Positions 3,948-5,225 of a DNA stretch of 5,225 bases are shown here, in pieces. Source of the stretch: an uncultured Lactobacillus sp. Lineage in GTDB: Bacteria; Bacillota; Bacilli; Lactobacillales; Lactobacillaceae. How positions within the stretch are numbered: the stretch's first letter is position 1; each line of letters begins with the position of its first letter. The position numbers and the translations under genes are program-made. Location: the NCBI GenBank assembly GCA_947252915.1, contig CAMXWI010000074.1, positions 1 to 5,225 on the forward strand, read 5' to 3'. The notes beneath the pieces are model-generated. The model saw only the letters and a list, made by a program, of their open reading frames with translations. It searched no databases and was not told the DNA's origin.

Positions 3948-5225
3948 ATGGCGAGGAAAGGATCAACGAAAACTAGAACCAGAAAAAAGCGGACGAGTTC
4001 GTCCCGCGGTAAAAAAAATAATTCACTAGTCGGAAGTCTTTCTGGGGCCTTAATAATCCTTTTGACTTTAACCGGAATGTTTCAATTAGGTGTGCTGGGT
4101 TCGTTAGTGCTAGGCATCTATAAGATGCTAGTTGGACAAAGCTATCTATTATTAATGATCATCGTTCTGCTCTATTCGCTTGGCCTTGTGATTTATAACC
4201 AGTTAGTTCATTTTCGAAAAAATTGGGTATGGGGAATGATCATTTTTTATAGTGGACTATTACTATTTCTTCATTCACTCATGTTTCAAGAGTTGAATCA
4301 ACATGGACATTTTTTTCAAGTAACTTGGAATAACGTGGGGCAAAGTATTGTTAATTCTGACCAGACGATGCCCATTGGTGGCGGATTGATTGGGGCAGGA
4401 TTATATTCCATTACCAATGTTTTACTGGGACAAACCGGATCAGTTGCCTTTGCTTGGTTATTAATGATCATTGGGGTCGTGATCTTTTTTAAATTGCCTT
4501 GGCACCAAATAATTGTTAGTGGTCATCAAGCCATATTAGGATGGCTTAAACAAATACGAACCCAACGGCAAACCGTTAAGCAACGGTATCCTCAAACCAA
4601 ATCATCGCCCACGGTTGACAATAAGCAACCGGTAGTCCACCAATCCGCTGAGCGTTCTGGTAAGAAGAATCTGGAACCAACAGTTGAACCTAAGATTACC
4701 GTGGCAGCCCAACCAACACCCCTCAAAAAAGAACATAATCCAGGTGGTCAGACTGAGGTGAACACGGTGAATCAGAAGGATGAGACAGCGGTTGGCGATT
4801 TTGCCACTGCCTCAGGAAATGATGATGAAAATTATCAACTTCCACCAACCTCGTTGTTGACCAAAGTGAATGCAACTGACCAAAGTGCGGATCTAAATTC
4901 CATTAAGGAGAACACGGCTAAACTCCAATCGACACTGAAGTCGTTTGGGGTTGATGCAACCGTAGAAAATGTTAATTTAGGACCTTCAGTTACCAAGTAC
5001 GAATTGAGGCCAGCGGTTGGGGTGAAGGTGAGTCGAATTACCCACTTGGCGGATGACCTAGCCTTAGCTTTAGCAGCTAAAGATATTCGGATTGAAGCAC
5101 CAATTCCTGGTAAATCCTTGATTGGAATAGAAGTTCCAAATAAGAAAGTTGCGACAGTCGGATTTCGCAATATGATCGAGTCGGTTGCCAGCCATCCTGA
5201 AAAGCCGTTACAAGTACCTCTTGGC
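3948..5225 (+). CDS. ftsK: DNA translocase FtsK/SpoIIIE, N-terminal part (runs off the window)
   Basis: The frame is open for 426 codons to the window end, so the C-terminus is missing. FtsK is a septum-anchored, ATP-driven DNA pump that clears and segregates chromosome termini at division. The protein starts with a basic cytoplasmic tail (MARKGSTKTRTRKKR, residues 1-15). Then come about four to five hydrophobic segments (about 30-57, 64-84, 94-113, 143-160, 164-182), as in the FtsK four-helix membrane domain. Next is a polar linker rich in Q, K, T, P and E (about 200-300). From about 310 the alpha part of the motor begins: NLGPSVTKYELRPAVGVKVSRI at 353-374, then LADDLALALAAKDIRIEAPIPGKS at 377-400 and IGIEVPN at 402-408. 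The Walker A ATPase and the gamma DNA-reading domain would lie beyond the edge. The start has a double AAGGA ribosome binding site (3934-3942). It is probably co-transcribed with trmL. Confidence 0.95.
   Translation, partial: MARKGSTKTRTRKKRTSSSRGKKNNSLVGSLSGALIILLTLTGMFQLGVLGSLVLGIYKMLVGQSYLLLMIIVLLYSLGLVIYNQLVHFRKNWVWGMIIFYSGLLLFLHSLMFQELNQHGHFFQVTWNNVGQSIVNSDQTMPIGGGLIGAGLYSITNVLLGQTGSVAFAWLLMIIGVVIFFKLPWHQIIVSGHQAILGWLKQIRTQRQTVKQRYPQTKSSPTVDNKQPVVHQSAERSGKKNLEPTVEPKITVAAQPTPLKKEHNPGGQTEVNTVNQKDETAVGDFATASGNDDENYQLPPTSLLTKVNATDQSADLNSIKENTAKLQSTLKSFGVDATVENVNLGPSVTKYELRPAVGVKVSRITHLADDLALALAAKDIRIEAPIPGKSLIGIEVPNKKVATVGFRNMIESVASHPEKPLQVPLG

Noticed and set aside
4835..5170. Minus-strand open frame of 111 codons
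   Set aside because: It lies wholly inside the well-supported ftsK frame, which encodes a conserved alpha-domain sequence. It has no ribosome binding site or recognisable protein features, so it is a shadow.
1..5225. Mobile element, CRISPR array or defence system
   Set aside because: I found no repeats in series, transposase or integrase motifs, attachment-site repeats or defence-gene signatures. All sizeable frames are accounted for by housekeeping genes.

Overview
The window looks like a chromosomal housekeeping segment from a low-GC lactic acid bacterium of the family Lactobacillaceae. Reasons: AT-rich Gram-positive codon use, strong AGGAGG-type ribosome binding sites, extended -10 promoters (TGnTATAAT), a cytosolic beta-propeller 6-phosphogluconolactonase, and a leader RNA of a type I know only from Lactobacillales. 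I see no phage, transposon, CRISPR or other mobile signature. The genus cannot be fixed from the sequence alone.

Layout. Bases 5-301 hold a small gene of unknown function (its 5' end may lie outside the window). It abuts an RluA-family pseudouridine synthase (302-1189) with no spacer, so the two are probably co-transcribed. A strong, probably bidirectional hairpin terminator (1197-1239) separates this unit from the convergent minus-strand gene for 6-phosphogluconolactonase (1260-2300). A 99-base intergenic stretch then carries divergent promoters, one for the lactonase and one for an RlmA-type 23S rRNA guanine-N1 methyltransferase (2400-3254). Directly after it comes a strong promoter (-10 at 3280-3285) and a structured leader RNA of about 130 nt ending in an intrinsic terminator. 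This leads into a SpoU-class methyltransferase of the TrmL/CspR type (3425-3934). Thirteen bases further on begins ftsK, the septal DNA translocase (3948 to the window end, cut off before its ATPase domain).

How the parts work together. Three of the six genes modify RNA: a pseudouridine synthase, a 23S rRNA methyltransferase and a tRNA wobble 2'-O-methyltransferase. They sit next to a carbon-metabolism gene and a cell-division gene.

The most interesting element is the leader at about 3292-3403. It has two hairpins, the second a terminator, ahead of a SpoU methyltransferase. This matches the architecture of the '23S-methyl' RNA motif described by comparative genomics in Lactobacillales. The likely mechanism is transcription attenuation, possibly with the methyltransferase sensing its own RNA. 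Because ftsK follows trmL closely and no other promoter is evident, the attenuator may also set ftsK expression, and it may double as the terminator of rlmA.
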